This document shows, in pieces, positions 15,001 to 20,090 of a stretch of 20,090 nucleotides of DNA. Position 1 is the first letter of the stretch. Each line of letters starts with the position of its first letter. The position numbers and the translations under genes were made by a program. Location: assembly GCA_010365205.1 (NCBI GenBank), contig JAAFGU010000053.1, positions 1 to 20,090 on the forward strand, read 5' to 3'. The DNA is from Aromatoleum sp. GTDB lineage: Bacteria; Pseudomonadota; Gammaproteobacteria; Burkholderiales; Casimicrobiaceae. The notes under the pieces are model-generated. The model searched no databases, was not told the DNA's origin, and worked only from the letters and a program-made list of their open reading frames with translations.

Positions 15001-16310
15001 TCACCGATGGCTCGGTGGTCTCGGACACGTACGCGCTCACGTTCGATTACGCGGGAAGCTCGAACTTCCTGCCGGCGACGACGGCCACGTCGACGTTGCG
15101 CGTGGAGGGATTCTCCGCGACCGCGACAACGATGACGCTTGCGCGCGCCGGCCACACGTCGACCCTGTTGCCCGATGGCACGGTGTTGGTCACGGGCGGC
15201 GTCTTCAACGCGACGGGCGTGCCAACGACCTCGGCCGAGATCTACTGCGCCGTCGTCGCCGGTCCTCTGTGCACCGCGGTCGACACGTTCGTGCCCGTGG
15301 GCAGCCCGATGGGGACCGCGCGCGCCGGCCACACGGCGACGCTGCTCGCCGACGGTACGGTACTCGTCGCGGGCGGCTACTTCGATGCAACGGGAACGCC
15401 GACGGCCTCGGCCGAACTCTACTGCGCGGTCGTCGCCGGTCCGCTGTGCACATCGGTCGGCACGTTCGTGCCTGTGCCCATCGACATGGGGACGGCGCGG
15501 ATGGACCACACGGCGACGCTGCTCGCGGACAACACCGTGCTGATCGCGGGCGGCAACGATGCGACCGCGGGGTTCCCACCGACGGCCTCGGCCGAACTCT
15601 ACTGCGCGGTCGTCGCCGGTCCTGCGTGCCCGGCGCTGAACGTTGGCAAGTTCAAGACGACCGGCTCGATGGTAACGGCCCCCCGCGGCAGCCACACTGC
15701 GACGTTGCTGGCCGACGGCACCGTGCTCATCACGGGCGGCGAGATCGACGCATCGGGTACTTCGACGAATTCGGCCGAGATCTATTGCGCGGCCATCGGT
15801 GGCCCATGCAGCGCTGCCGATGGTACGTTCCAGGGGGTCGCGAGCCCGATGTCCTCGGAGCGCTCGGCGCACACGGCGTCGCCGCTGCCGGACGGCCGGG
15901 TGCTGGTCGCAGGCGGCTACAATAACGTGGGCCCGGCGGGCACGCCGACGGTGAGCGTCGACTTGTATTGCGCAGTCGTTGCCGGCAGCTGCGGCGCGGG
16001 GAACCTCGGCAAGTTCATATCCACCGGGCCTCTGGTGACCGGTCGCGCGGATCAGACGGCCACGCTGTTGACCGACGGCTGGGTCGTCGCTGCAGGCGGG
16101 GTGGATGCGGCGAACGCGGTGCTCGCGACGTCGGAGCTCTTCGAGCCGGCTACCAACATATTTGCAACCGGCGCCTCCATGGCGAGCCCGCGTTCCGGCC
16201 ATGCGGCCACGCGGCTTCAGGACGGCCGCGTGCTCGTCACGGGTGGAAGAAACGCGCTGACGGGGGGAACGGTGCTCGATTCGGCCGAGATCTACAACGG
16301 TCCGTTCTAG
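9093..16310 (+). CDS. Giant exported multidomain protein: Asp-box region, pentapeptide-like repeats, Ig-like domains, kelch propeller
   Basis: The product is 2405 residues, of unknown function, predicted extracytoplasmic. GTG at 9093 is preceded by AAGAGG (9081-9086), and the frame then begins with a clear signal peptide (hydrophobic VAPLVAGVLVSLAPALA, cleavage near residue 27-28). Residues about 50-760 resemble sialidase-type propellers, with four Asp-boxes at 99-106 (SVDGGASW), 308-315 (SSDCGTTF), 369-376 (STNGGVSW) and 454-461 (SLTGGNTW); I see no proof of a sialidase active site. Residues 904-1081 are N-x-x-L-[S/T] pentapeptide repeats, flanked by segments with RNLGDTG and RNRGNID like CARDB-type folds. 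Residues 1533-1812 hold three Cys-paired Ig-like repeats, followed by two more Ig-like segments to about 2004. Residues 2014-2405 carry seven kelch repeats. I see no C-terminal autotransporter barrel, LPxTG or PEP-CTERM signal. It is probably a secreted binding or adhesion protein. Exon-like repeats suggest growth by internal duplication. Confidence 0.9.
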   Translation: MKTHYFSWGRVAPLVAGVLVSLAPALAAPPSVGPNVNMVSGTRWPEGDPFLTKQNEPSIAVSSRNSRHLLAGANDYRLVPVEIAEQLADPEAWIQIYKSVDGGASWRSTPLGGCPINIPECNDSTGLTAALRAKNPNFGADPTVRPGPYGSFFLSGTRDNSGNGVVAVQRFVDKNNDVQRATDVRSCTAGSPGCAPVYSPGTCTGPGTGCTLMGYVKVKSAEDPILPDVLNIIDVGTPGQSKDKPWLAADVGRRSWNGSKTCELLSWTKSRPGIVTNAAETVGAFNVYVSYANFTGKSGKPDIFVAVSSDCGTTFGKPIKLSTGNSKNQGTSSAIDPLTGTVYIVWRNFFIPATSTTPAVPDAIMVSKSTNGGVSWSTPIAVKSGFNPYDQGATGVSFRTLDFPSVAVSVDKNGVSRVHVAWSQRNVAPALTAPYACPDPNPANCDARIVVATSLTGGNTWSAPKVVDGNVADPNNPANSSGRGHQVQTSLTFAAGKLLATWLDQRQDHTEGVLQCPSGQTCTNVSQLVEVRRAARNSNLDTNCHIDVSKPPLSTLPQAQKDALDHCNHPDAVWTTFITDGSPGLVRRHTLDAYTAMADPADAPMFASSRVSQYTFGNTAQTTRSTYEIVQKEVSPPNLPMFSNGKSAFIGDYIDSAGQIIVATGDVAQPYKFNAGVSTNGAFVTGGFAPAFHVVFTDNRDVIPPLSGDWTTPTCLTTAFTKDVNGNITGVSTGATCGAGYAGNRNQNVYTAAIAENSVAFAGANSKLLDATTPRGYVVTVRNLGDTGRWYGLTLPTQPAGGKASFDVNALSGAPVTTASVFVQPRSASARTVWAKSSVANAKIPVQVASTNGSPSFAANGALLNPDGAFTTQVLLNPDANAPLVSNGDGTGPLTDTAVDNVGNVVLSNAVLTNNALSNNALTNNALSNNALTNAVLSNVMLSNAVLSNLDPANAALSDNVLTNNALSNVVLSNNALTNNALSNAVLSNVVLSNNALNAALTNLDPANVALSNAVLSNNALTNVVLSNLDPNNALSNAMLTNNALTNAVLSNVVLSNNALSNNALSNNVLSNNALSNAPLGDGANGGDPEALSTIETGAAEIAKNAFQSGDLANSNFKETTFTIRNRGNIDTTLAIKLMLRDAVCNAAHVCTPPVDGSGNPLYKLQLVLRKVSMVPVAIPPTGPAVSTGRSIRIGLTQLNTEVSNVSDLPLIDPNDPTFGKFLPDDPNAAMLSLAAGEYAYATIRAIGVGSNTPPDPAELLRWGVKAVATNATNANGPLVIRTLNFTSPFVALDTATTTFNAFGGKAPIAGSAVCTDSVGNTVLNGIGAPASGLGALGNSYVDTAAQTLYGPKTSSGWPAGTPLVANGPNGPQASVPCPPGAIAMGAFTTDASFNSAATVTFTPKYWGDFYMLANVADASAPPQTDRQVIKVTVLPRPPVLTYTGFPATLTYNTGKNLRPLVSSDSKTGAGVAQAIVFGASGSCHMAADGDNLVVDRATIPPGGAADCIVTVHQNGNEIYAPVTQTKAIYIDRASQTIAVSTLPVDNQLTFGNAPTTVVAAVSSPTAPPSGLAVTYSSVTPSICTTSGTSGVVTIAGAGTCQLQADQGGNANYYPAPTLTPPSFVIKKADQNIAFPKPADMTFGNSPATLTATSSSPTAVPSGIPILFASTTPSVCTVSGNAATIVTAGTCVVTANQTGNANYNPAPQVTQSFVISKADQAITFGAAPLGVTFGDPPVTVSATSATVPPPSGTKAPQSGIAVTFTSQTPLVCTVSGSTVTILAAGMCTIAADQTGNANYNAAPQVTQNFAIARGKLFVTASVSPPSIIYGDDDPTPPTVSITTGATFTGPPACNVTAFATTQSGVPAAPANVVGSPYTISAVLASTLSPSCDVSYIGATLTVNKAPTQFPVPALEFSPFGSPATITGKLNRTGKPTVFPATAAAVVLKKGATTIGTYAPLPGGSDGAFTITDGSVVSDTYALTFDYAGSSNFLPATTATSTLRVEGFSATATTMTLARAGHTSTLLPDGTVLVTGGVFNATGVPTTSAEIYCAVVAGPLCTAVDTFVPVGSPMGTARAGHTATLLADGTVLVAGGYFDATGTPTASAELYCAVVAGPLCTSVGTFVPVPIDMGTARMDHTATLLADNTVLIAGGNDATAGFPPTASAELYCAVVAGPACPALNVGKFKTTGSMVTAPRGSHTATLLADGTVLITGGEIDASGTSTNSAEIYCAAIGGPCSAADGTFQGVASPMSSERSAHTASPLPDGRVLVAGGYNNVGPAGTPTVSVDLYCAVVAGSCGAGNLGKFISTGPLVTGRADQTATLLTDGWVVAAGGVDAANAVLATSELFEPATNIFATGASMASPRSGHAATRLQDGRVLVTGGRNALTGGTVLDSAEIYNGPF
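11802..12335 (+). repeat. Pentapeptide-like coding repeat tract, about 35 units of N-x-x-L-[S/T]
   Basis: This encodes residues 904-1081 of the giant protein. The 15-base unit codes for N-[N/A/V]-[A/V]-L-[S/T]. Three units are replaced by NLDP-containing variants (near 11937, 12100 and 12175), and near the last two the register slips by one residue (NNAL-NAALT and NLDP-NNALS). At 11826-11894 a 30-base unit is repeated 2.3 times without a mismatch, a sign of recent slippage or unequal crossing-over. Canonical pentapeptide repeats have A-[D/N]-L-x-x; here the residue before the leucine is A or V rather than D or N. Confidence 0.9.
13689..14530 (+). repeat. Three tandem Cys-paired Ig-like coding repeats
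   Basis: This encodes residues about 1533-1812 of the giant protein as three copies of roughly 90 residues. Each copy begins with [K/R]A-[D/S]-Q-x-I, continues with LTFGN or VTFGD, then has TPSxC and AGTC (or AGMC), and ends with GNANY followed by APQVTQ or similar. One cysteine in each of two strands suggests one disulfide per domain. The pattern is common in bacterial Ig-like (MBG-type) surface modules. Confidence 0.85.
15132..16307 (+). repeat. Seven kelch-type coding repeats, period about 60 residues
   Basis: Blades start at residues 2014, 2073, 2132, 2193, 2253, 2314 and 2363. Each has the core [M/L]-x-x-x-R-x-x-H-T-A-T-L-L-x-D-G-x-V-L-V-x-G-G, as in galactose-oxidase-like kelch propellers; seven copies fit one closed propeller. 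The first five blades carry the insert YCAVVAGPLC or a close variant in place of the usual YDPATGTW. Blades 6 and 7 lack the cysteines. Bases 15399-15442 and 15579-15622 are identical over 44 bases. Confidence 0.9.
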
Positions 16311-16325
16311 ACGTTGATGCAGCGA

Positions 16326-16365
16326 AATTCGCCCTCTCCACGATCGATCGCGGAGAGGGCGAATT
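16326..16365. terminator. Bidirectional terminator hairpin between convergent genes
   Basis: AATTCGCCCTCTCC (16326-16339) and GGAGAGGGCGAATT (16352-16365) form a perfect 14-bp stem with a 12-base loop. The stem lies 16 bases after the stop of the giant gene and 58 bases beyond the end of the opposing cyclase gene. The + strand continues with CCTTTCC and the - strand with TCGCTGC, so the U-tracts are poor, but the length and position strongly suggest a shared transcription end. Confidence 0.75.
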
Positions 16366-16422
16366 CCTTTCCGGTGACGGTCGCTCGCCGCGGCACGCAG
16401 GTTGCGACGGCGCCGGCTCCCG

Positions 16423-18582
16423 TCAGCCGGCGAGCGCCATCTTCACGAGGAACGCCTGCCAGCGCGGGTCGTCGCGCACGTCGTCACGTATGAACGGATC
16501 CATTCGCAGGTACGACAGCCCGGGGTCCCGTTCGGCGTACGTGCGCTCCAGCCAATCGAACATCTTGTCTGGGTCGCCGCAGGCGCCGTAGATCTCGGCG
16601 ACCTGATACGGACTGTCTCTCCCGTGCTTGTCGATGAATTCGGCGAGCGCGGCTTCCGACTCCGCCCAGTTTCCGACCGCGTGGTGCGCGATGGCGAGTC
16701 CGACCAGGCGGAAGATCTCGTTCACCTCGAGATGCATCTGCTCCAGCGCCTCCTCGGGCCGCTCTTGCCCGAGCGCGAGTACCCCGAGCCAGCAGCGCGT
16801 GAGCCCGCCCTGCGGGCTCATCTGCAGCACCTTCTTGAGGACGGCATCCGCCTCCTCCCACCGGCCCGCCCCCAGGCAAAAGAGCGCGAGGTTGCGGTGG
16901 ACCGGCACGTTCAGCGGGTCCAACGCGGTCGCCTTGCGGGAAAGTTCGATCGCCTCGTCCAGACGCCCCAGCGTTCCCAGCAGATTCGCGTGCGCGTTCA
17001 TGACCAGCGTGCTGCCGGGAGCGAGTTCGAGCGCGCGCTGAAACGAGGCCTCCGCGCCTTTCCAGTCCCAGTCGAAGGCGCGCTTCACCCAACCCAGTGC
17101 CGCGTGCGCTTCGGCGAGCTCCGGTTCGCGCGCGATTGCCCGCTCGGCCGCCGCGCGTGCCCGCCCGAAGCCGTCGGCGAACGACACCCAGTGCTGTCCC
17201 GCCTGGTCGCCATAGGCGCGCGACAGGCCCGCCCATGCGAGCGCATAGCCGGGATCGAGCGCGATGGCCTGCAGGTAGGACTGGATCGCCTGTTCGGCTC
17301 CGTCGCGCGTGAGTTGCTCGCGGAAGTACTGTGCCCGCAGATAAAGCTGATACGCCTCGGCGTTCTGGCTGCGTCCCTTCGCGGCCGCAGCGACTTCTGC
17401 CTTCACCTGAGTGTTTTCGTTCGCGGCCGGCGCCTCTTTCAGCAGCGTACGCCGCAGTTCCTTCACCACCGTCTGCGCGATGTCGTCCTGCACGGCAAAA
17501 ATGTCGTCGAAATCGCGGTCGTAGGTCTCCGACCACAGATGCGAATCGATCGCCGCGTTGATGAGCTGGGCCGTCACGCGCACGCGCTTGCCCGACCGGC
17601 GCACGCTGCCTTCGAGGATGTTCGCCACGTTCAGCTTCTGCGCCAGCGTGGGGATATCCACGTCCTTGCCCTTGAAGCTGAACGCCGACGTGCGCGAAGC
17701 CACCCGCAGGCCGCGGATCTTCACCAGAACGTTGAGGAGCTCCTCGCTCAAGCCGTCGGCGAAATACTCGTTCTCCTTGTCCTGGCTCATGTTGACGAAC
17801 GGCATCACGGCAATCGAGGGCGTGGTGTCGTCGACGGGCACGACCACCGCCGTCCTGAGCGGGGGAAATTCGTCGCGCAGGTCGGGATGGGAAAGTTGGA
17901 AAATGGCCTCGCGCTTCGCCAGGTCCTTGAGCGAGAATTCTCCGAGAGGCTTCAACGTCGCATTGTCGGGGAGTTCATCCTCGCAAAGTTCGTGTGTAAT
18001 GTCGCTCAGCAGCGTTTGACCGCCGTGTGCGACCGCCATCAGACGCGCGACCTTGTTCAGGGTCGGGCCGAAATAATCGGCGTCGCGCATTTCCGCGACT
18101 CCGGTGTGCAGCGCCATGCGCACCAGGAGCCGGGCCGTTTCGGGCCAGGGTTCGGCCTTCAGCGCCCGCTGGGCGGACAGAGCGGCAACGGCCGCATCGG
18201 CTGTGCTGTCGAAAGCGGCGCAGAAGGAGTCGCCCCCGGTCTTGAAGACGTGGCCACCATGCTGCCCGATCGACTGCCGAAGAATCGCGTCATGACGCGC
18301 CAGAGCCACCCGCATCGCCGCGCGCTCGGATTCCCACAACCGCGTGCTGCCCTCGATGTCGGTGAACAGGAACGTCACCGTGCCCTTGGGCAGCGTCGTC
18401 GTTTCAGCGCGATCGGGGGCGAGTGTGTTCGGCACGTCCAGCAACGACGGGGCCGAACTGAATGGCGGCGTCGCGCTCTCGATTAAGGGGGAACGTGTAT
18501 CTTGCTGCACCGCGGCGGGTTGCGCAACCGTCGAGGCGGGGTTCACGGCGATTGACGGGTTAGGCAATGATTTGGCGCGCAC
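16423..18582 (-). CDS. Class III adenylate cyclase fused to TolB/FlgO-like domain and TPRs
   Basis: This soluble signalling protein of 719 residues is predicted to make cAMP. Residues 1-65 are a Pro/Ala/Ser-rich linker. The cyclase domain spans about 67-235: metal aspartates D75 (FLFTDIEGST) and D118 (KTGGDSF), K114 and D169 as likely base-selecting residues for ATP, and N176 and R180 (GPTLNKVARLM) as transition-state residues. Where the family usually has TxGDGF, this protein reads TGGDSF. Residues about 256-375 (IAVMPFVNMSQDKENEYFADGLSEEL) are a TolB/FlgO-like N-terminal domain often linked to cyclases. Residues about 405-650 hold TPR helices (YLQAIALDPGYALAWAGLSRAYG). No membrane segment is visible. 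The start is uncertain: the GTG at 18582 is the longest choice, no good ribosome-binding site is seen, and the next Met is M90, inside the cyclase domain. It converges with the giant gene. Confidence 0.92.
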   Translation of the reverse strand: MRAKSLPNPSIAVNPASTVAQPAAVQQDTRSPLIESATPPFSSAPSLLDVPNTLAPDRAETTTLPKGTVTFLFTDIEGSTRLWESERAAMRVALARHDAILRQSIGQHGGHVFKTGGDSFCAAFDSTADAAVAALSAQRALKAEPWPETARLLVRMALHTGVAEMRDADYFGPTLNKVARLMAVAHGGQTLLSDITHELCEDELPDNATLKPLGEFSLKDLAKREAIFQLSHPDLRDEFPPLRTAVVVPVDDTTPSIAVMPFVNMSQDKENEYFADGLSEELLNVLVKIRGLRVASRTSAFSFKGKDVDIPTLAQKLNVANILEGSVRRSGKRVRVTAQLINAAIDSHLWSETYDRDFDDIFAVQDDIAQTVVKELRRTLLKEAPAANENTQVKAEVAAAAKGRSQNAEAYQLYLRAQYFREQLTRDGAEQAIQSYLQAIALDPGYALAWAGLSRAYGDQAGQHWVSFADGFGRARAAAERAIAREPELAEAHAALGWVKRAFDWDWKGAEASFQRALELAPGSTLVMNAHANLLGTLGRLDEAIELSRKATALDPLNVPVHRNLALFCLGAGRWEEADAVLKKVLQMSPQGGLTRCWLGVLALGQERPEEALEQMHLEVNEIFRLVGLAIAHHAVGNWAESEAALAEFIDKHGRDSPYQVAEIYGACGDPDKMFDWLERTYAERDPGLSYLRMDPFIRDDVRDDPRWQAFLVKMALAG

Positions 18583-18667
18583 TGCCGGCGACCGCTGCCG
18601 ACGAAATTGTCCCGTACGCGCTGCGCGGGATGTGGGCCCCGGGACGGGCTCGTCACCGTTTGGCGAT

Positions 18668-18684
18668 CGTGCTCAAAGAGCACG
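18668..18684 (-). terminator. Small hairpin downstream of the SirB2-family gene
   Basis: CGTGCTC (18668-18674), loop AAA, GAGCACG (18678-18684): a perfect 7-bp stem 42 bases after the stop of the minus-strand SirB2-family gene and before the cyclase start. There is no clear U-tract on the minus strand. It may end the upstream transcript or sit in the leader of the cyclase gene. Confidence 0.35.
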
Positions 18685-18726
18685 CTACCAGGAGCGCGCC
18701 TTGCTCGGTGCGTGGACGGACGCCGA

Positions 18727-19125
18727 CTACAGGCGAACCACCGGGGCTAGGAATCCCAACGGCGACTTCGTCACCGCGACGGACACGATGTAGCCGAAGG
18801 TCGCCAGCGCGAACACGAACGCGGCGATCCGCATGCCGCGCGTCTTGCCGCCCCTCAGCGCGATAATGCCGGCGGCGACGTAAACGACGAGCCCGGCCAC
18901 CTTGGCGGTGAGCCAGGCCCCGGCGCCCGGGCCGATTTGCCACAACAGCCATAACGCCGACGCGAGCAGCAGCGTGTCGACGACATGCGGGACGACGCGC
19001 ACCCAGCCTCGGCGCAGCATGTCGGGCGCCGCCAGCATCCAGCACCCGCGAAGGACGAACAACGCGAGCGAGACCGCGGCGGCGGCGACGTGAAGGTGCT
19101 TGACGGCGGCGTAATCGAAGGTCAT
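18727..19125 (-). CDS. SirB2-family small integral membrane protein
   Basis: This 132-residue inner-membrane protein has four predicted hydrophobic helices, at about residues 10-32, 44-66, 70-92 and 98-121. The pattern KHLHVAAAAVSLALFVLRGCWML at the N terminus (first helix with a conserved His and the Arg-Gly pair), the VVPHVVDTLLLASALWL second helix and the GKTRGMRIAAF turn before helix four match the SirB2 (invasion regulator-like) family. Its biochemical role is not known; the name comes from a Salmonella regulator locus and does not imply virulence here. ATG at 19125 gives the family's normal start; an in-frame ATG at 19158 would add 11 residues, and neither has a strong ribosome-binding site. 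It is followed, same strand, by the cyclase gene after 144 bases, and diverges from the ligase gene. Confidence 0.8.
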   Translation of the reverse strand: MTFDYAAVKHLHVAAAAVSLALFVLRGCWMLAAPDMLRRGWVRVVPHVVDTLLLASALWLLWQIGPGAGAWLTAKVAGLVVYVAAGIIALRGGKTRGMRIAAFVFALATFGYIVSVAVTKSPLGFLAPVVRL

Positions 19126-19384
19126 TGAATTGGGAAGAGCGCAGTGCGCAGCCGGCATGTTACCGCCCGCCGGGGCGCTGCGCCTCCACCGTTTTCGACC
19201 GATTGCACCACCCGGTGCGAGCTTCCGGTGCGGAAGGCGAGCCGGACGCATGTCGCAGATGCCGTAAGGCTTCGCCCGGGCCGCGGCGTCGCGCGGGAGC
19301 GTGGTTCGGCGTCGTCGGTGATGTGGGCAGCTGGCGCGGTGATCGGGTTGGCGTCGGCTCGACGGGGAGGTCGCGGCAGGCTGT

Positions 19385-19398
19385 TGCACTGCAATGCA
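19385..19398 (+). promoter_or_regulatory. Candidate BzdR/BoxR-type operator, distal site
   Basis: TGCACTGCAATGCA fits TGCA-N6-TGCA, the palindromic operator reported for the benzoyl-CoA-responsive regulators BzdR/BoxR of betaproteobacteria; a further TGCA lies inside it (19390-19393). It ends one base before the TATGAT element, so a bound repressor would block RNA polymerase. The assignment rests on pattern and gene context. Confidence 0.6.
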
Positions 19399-19399
19399 G

Positions 19400-19405
19400 T
19401 ATGAT
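19400..19405 (+). promoter_or_regulatory. Predicted -10 element of the benzoate-CoA ligase promoter
   Basis: TATGAT matches TATAAT at five of six positions. No good -35 lies 16-18 bases upstream (that stretch reads roughly CAGGCT), so an activator may be needed. Transcription would start near 19412, between the two operator sites, with a leader of about 120 bases. Confidence 0.4.
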
Positions 19406-19426
19406 GCCCATTATCGACCGGACTAT

Positions 19427-19440
19427 TGCAGCATGTTGCA
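19427..19440 (+). promoter_or_regulatory. Candidate BzdR/BoxR-type operator, proximal site
   Basis: TGCAGCATGTTGCA again fits TGCA-N6-TGCA. Its centre is 42 bases from the centre of the distal site, about four helical turns, so both sites face the same side of the DNA. It lies just downstream of the predicted transcription start. Confidence 0.6.
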
Positions 19441-19531
19441 AATCTATCCGCCGCCGCGGGGCGCGATCGAATTCATGAAGAACTGAACGGGCCGTCGAGT
19501 TCGGCGACAAGAACGCCAGGAGGAGGACACC

Positions 19532-20090
19532 ATGCCGGGATTGAGCACGGCGGATCACCGCGCGAGCCCACCGCGGGTCGAGATCCCGCGCCAGTACAAC
19601 GCCGCCCACGATCTGATCGAGCGCAACCTGCGGGCGGGCCGCGCCGCCAAGGCCGCGTTCGTCGACGACGCGGGCGCGCACACGTACGGCGAACTCGCCG
19701 AACGCGTCAATCGTTGCGCCAACGCGCTCGTGGACCTCGGCATCGAGCGCGAGCAGCGGGTGCTGCTGTGCCTGCTCGACACCATCGATTTCCCGACCGC
19801 CTTTCTCGGCGCCATCAAGGCCGGGATCGTGCCGGTCGCCGCGAATACGCTGCTGACGACGACGGACTACGACTACATGCTGCGCGACAGCCGCGCGCGC
19901 GCGCTGATCGTGTCCGCGCAACTGTTGCCGACGCTTGCGCCGCTGTTCCTGCGGCTGCCCGATCTCAAACACGTGATCGTCTCGGCGGCGCCGGGCGCCG
20001 ACGCGCCGGCGGCGCCGCGCGCGCAGTTTTCGTTCGCGAAGCTGCTCGCCAAGGGCGGAACGTCCTTCGACGCGGCGCCGACCTGCTGCG
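19532..20090 (+). CDS. bclA: Benzoate-CoA ligase (N-terminal part, continues past the window)
   Basis: This is the first 186 codons of an ANL-superfamily aryl-CoA ligase; family members have about 525 residues. Benzoate-CoA ligase activates benzoate with ATP and CoA in the cytoplasm, the entry step of both aerobic (box) and anaerobic benzoyl-CoA degradation. Family-typical stretches are PRQYNAAHDLIERNL, TYGELAERVNRCANAL, the highly characteristic QRVLLCLLDTIDFPTAFLGA, VPVAANTLLTTTDYDYML and DSRARALIVSAQLL. The AMP-binding P-loop and the catalytic lysine lie beyond the window. AGGAGG (19521-19526) sits five bases before the ATG at 19532, fixing the start. The two upstream TGCA-N6-TGCA sites support a benzoate role rather than another aryl acid; a hydroxybenzoate ligase is the main alternative. 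Confidence 0.9.
   Translation, partial: MPGLSTADHRASPPRVEIPRQYNAAHDLIERNLRAGRAAKAAFVDDAGAHTYGELAERVNRCANALVDLGIEREQRVLLCLLDTIDFPTAFLGAIKAGIVPVAANTLLTTTDYDYMLRDSRARALIVSAQLLPTLAPLFLRLPDLKHVIVSAAPGADAPAAPRAQFSFAKLLAKGGTSFDAAPTCC

Larger units (their letters stand above)
19126..19531. other. Divergent control region between the sirB2-like gene and the ligase gene
   Basis: These 406 bases contain no supported gene. The part next to the ligase gene is relatively AT-rich and holds two TGCA-N6-TGCA sites and a TATGAT element, annotated separately. The part next to the sirB2-like gene (19126-19370) is GC-rich, and I see no promoter or repeat in it that I can defend. Confidence 0.6.

Noticed and set aside
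11550..16202. A 1550-codon open frame on the minus strand opposite the giant gene
   Set aside because: It mirrors the codon periodicity of the plus-strand gene, its translation is an Arg/Ala/Gly/His-rich sequence without domains, and it has no start signals. It is a compositional shadow.
16326..16366. Cloning-vector junction, because GAATTCGCCC resembles a common vector edge
   Set aside because: The sequence is part of a 14-bp symmetric stem between two intact convergent genes in uninterrupted chromosomal context, so a natural terminator explains it.
16402..18486. A 694-codon plus-strand open frame opposite the cyclase gene
   Set aside because: The minus strand has clear cyclase, TolB/FlgO-like and TPR motifs. 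The plus-strand translation is an Arg/Leu/His-rich shadow.
19471..19490. Short leader peptide before the ligase gene
   Set aside because: The ATG near 19475 opens a frame that stops after three codons, with no ribosome-binding site and no attenuator structure.

Overview
This 20-kb window is GC-rich with strong codon-position bias and looks like a betaproteobacterial chromosome (Burkholderiales or Rhodocyclales type). I base this on the urease/urea-transporter arrangement, an FNR/ANR-type box in front of hemN, and a benzoate-CoA ligase preceded by TGCA-N6-TGCA operators like those of the BzdR/BoxR regulators. The genus cannot be fixed from the sequence alone.

Layout. (1) Bases 1-961, + strand: the 3' end of ureF and all of ureG, the end of a urease accessory cluster. 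(2) 962-1263: a regulatory gap with a candidate sigma-54 promoter and NtrC-like half-sites. (3) 1264-6929: a complete five-gene urea ABC transporter operon, urtABCDE, comprising a binding protein, two permeases and two ATPases. Transporter and urease accessory genes together form a urea uptake and hydrolysis module, probably under nitrogen control. (4) 6930-8476: hemN, the oxygen-independent coproporphyrinogen III dehydrogenase, behind an FNR-type box placed exactly for class II activation. (5) 8477-9092: a 616-base gap with several inverted repeats. (6) 9093-16310: one very large gene for a predicted exported protein of 2405 residues. It has a signal peptide, an Asp-box (sialidase-like) region, about 35 non-canonical pentapeptide repeats, three Cys-paired Ig-like repeats, further Ig-like segments and a seven-repeat kelch domain. 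(7) 16326-16365: a strong hairpin between convergent genes. (8) 16423-18582, - strand: a class III adenylate cyclase fused to a TolB/FlgO-like domain and TPRs. (9) 18727-19125, - strand: a small four-helix SirB2-family membrane protein. (10) 19126-19531: a divergent control region with two TGCA-N6-TGCA sites. (11) 19532 to the window end, + strand: the start of a benzoate-CoA ligase gene, probably the first gene of an aromatic-degradation operon lying outside the window.

The transporter, urease, hemN and ligase genes are well-known families. The most unusual object is the 2405-residue exported protein, whose domain combination and N-x-x-L-[S/T] repeat tract I do not recognise as a named family. 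The regulatory sites (sigma-54/NtrC, FNR, BzdR/BoxR-like) are sequence-pattern inferences that agree with the genes they precede.
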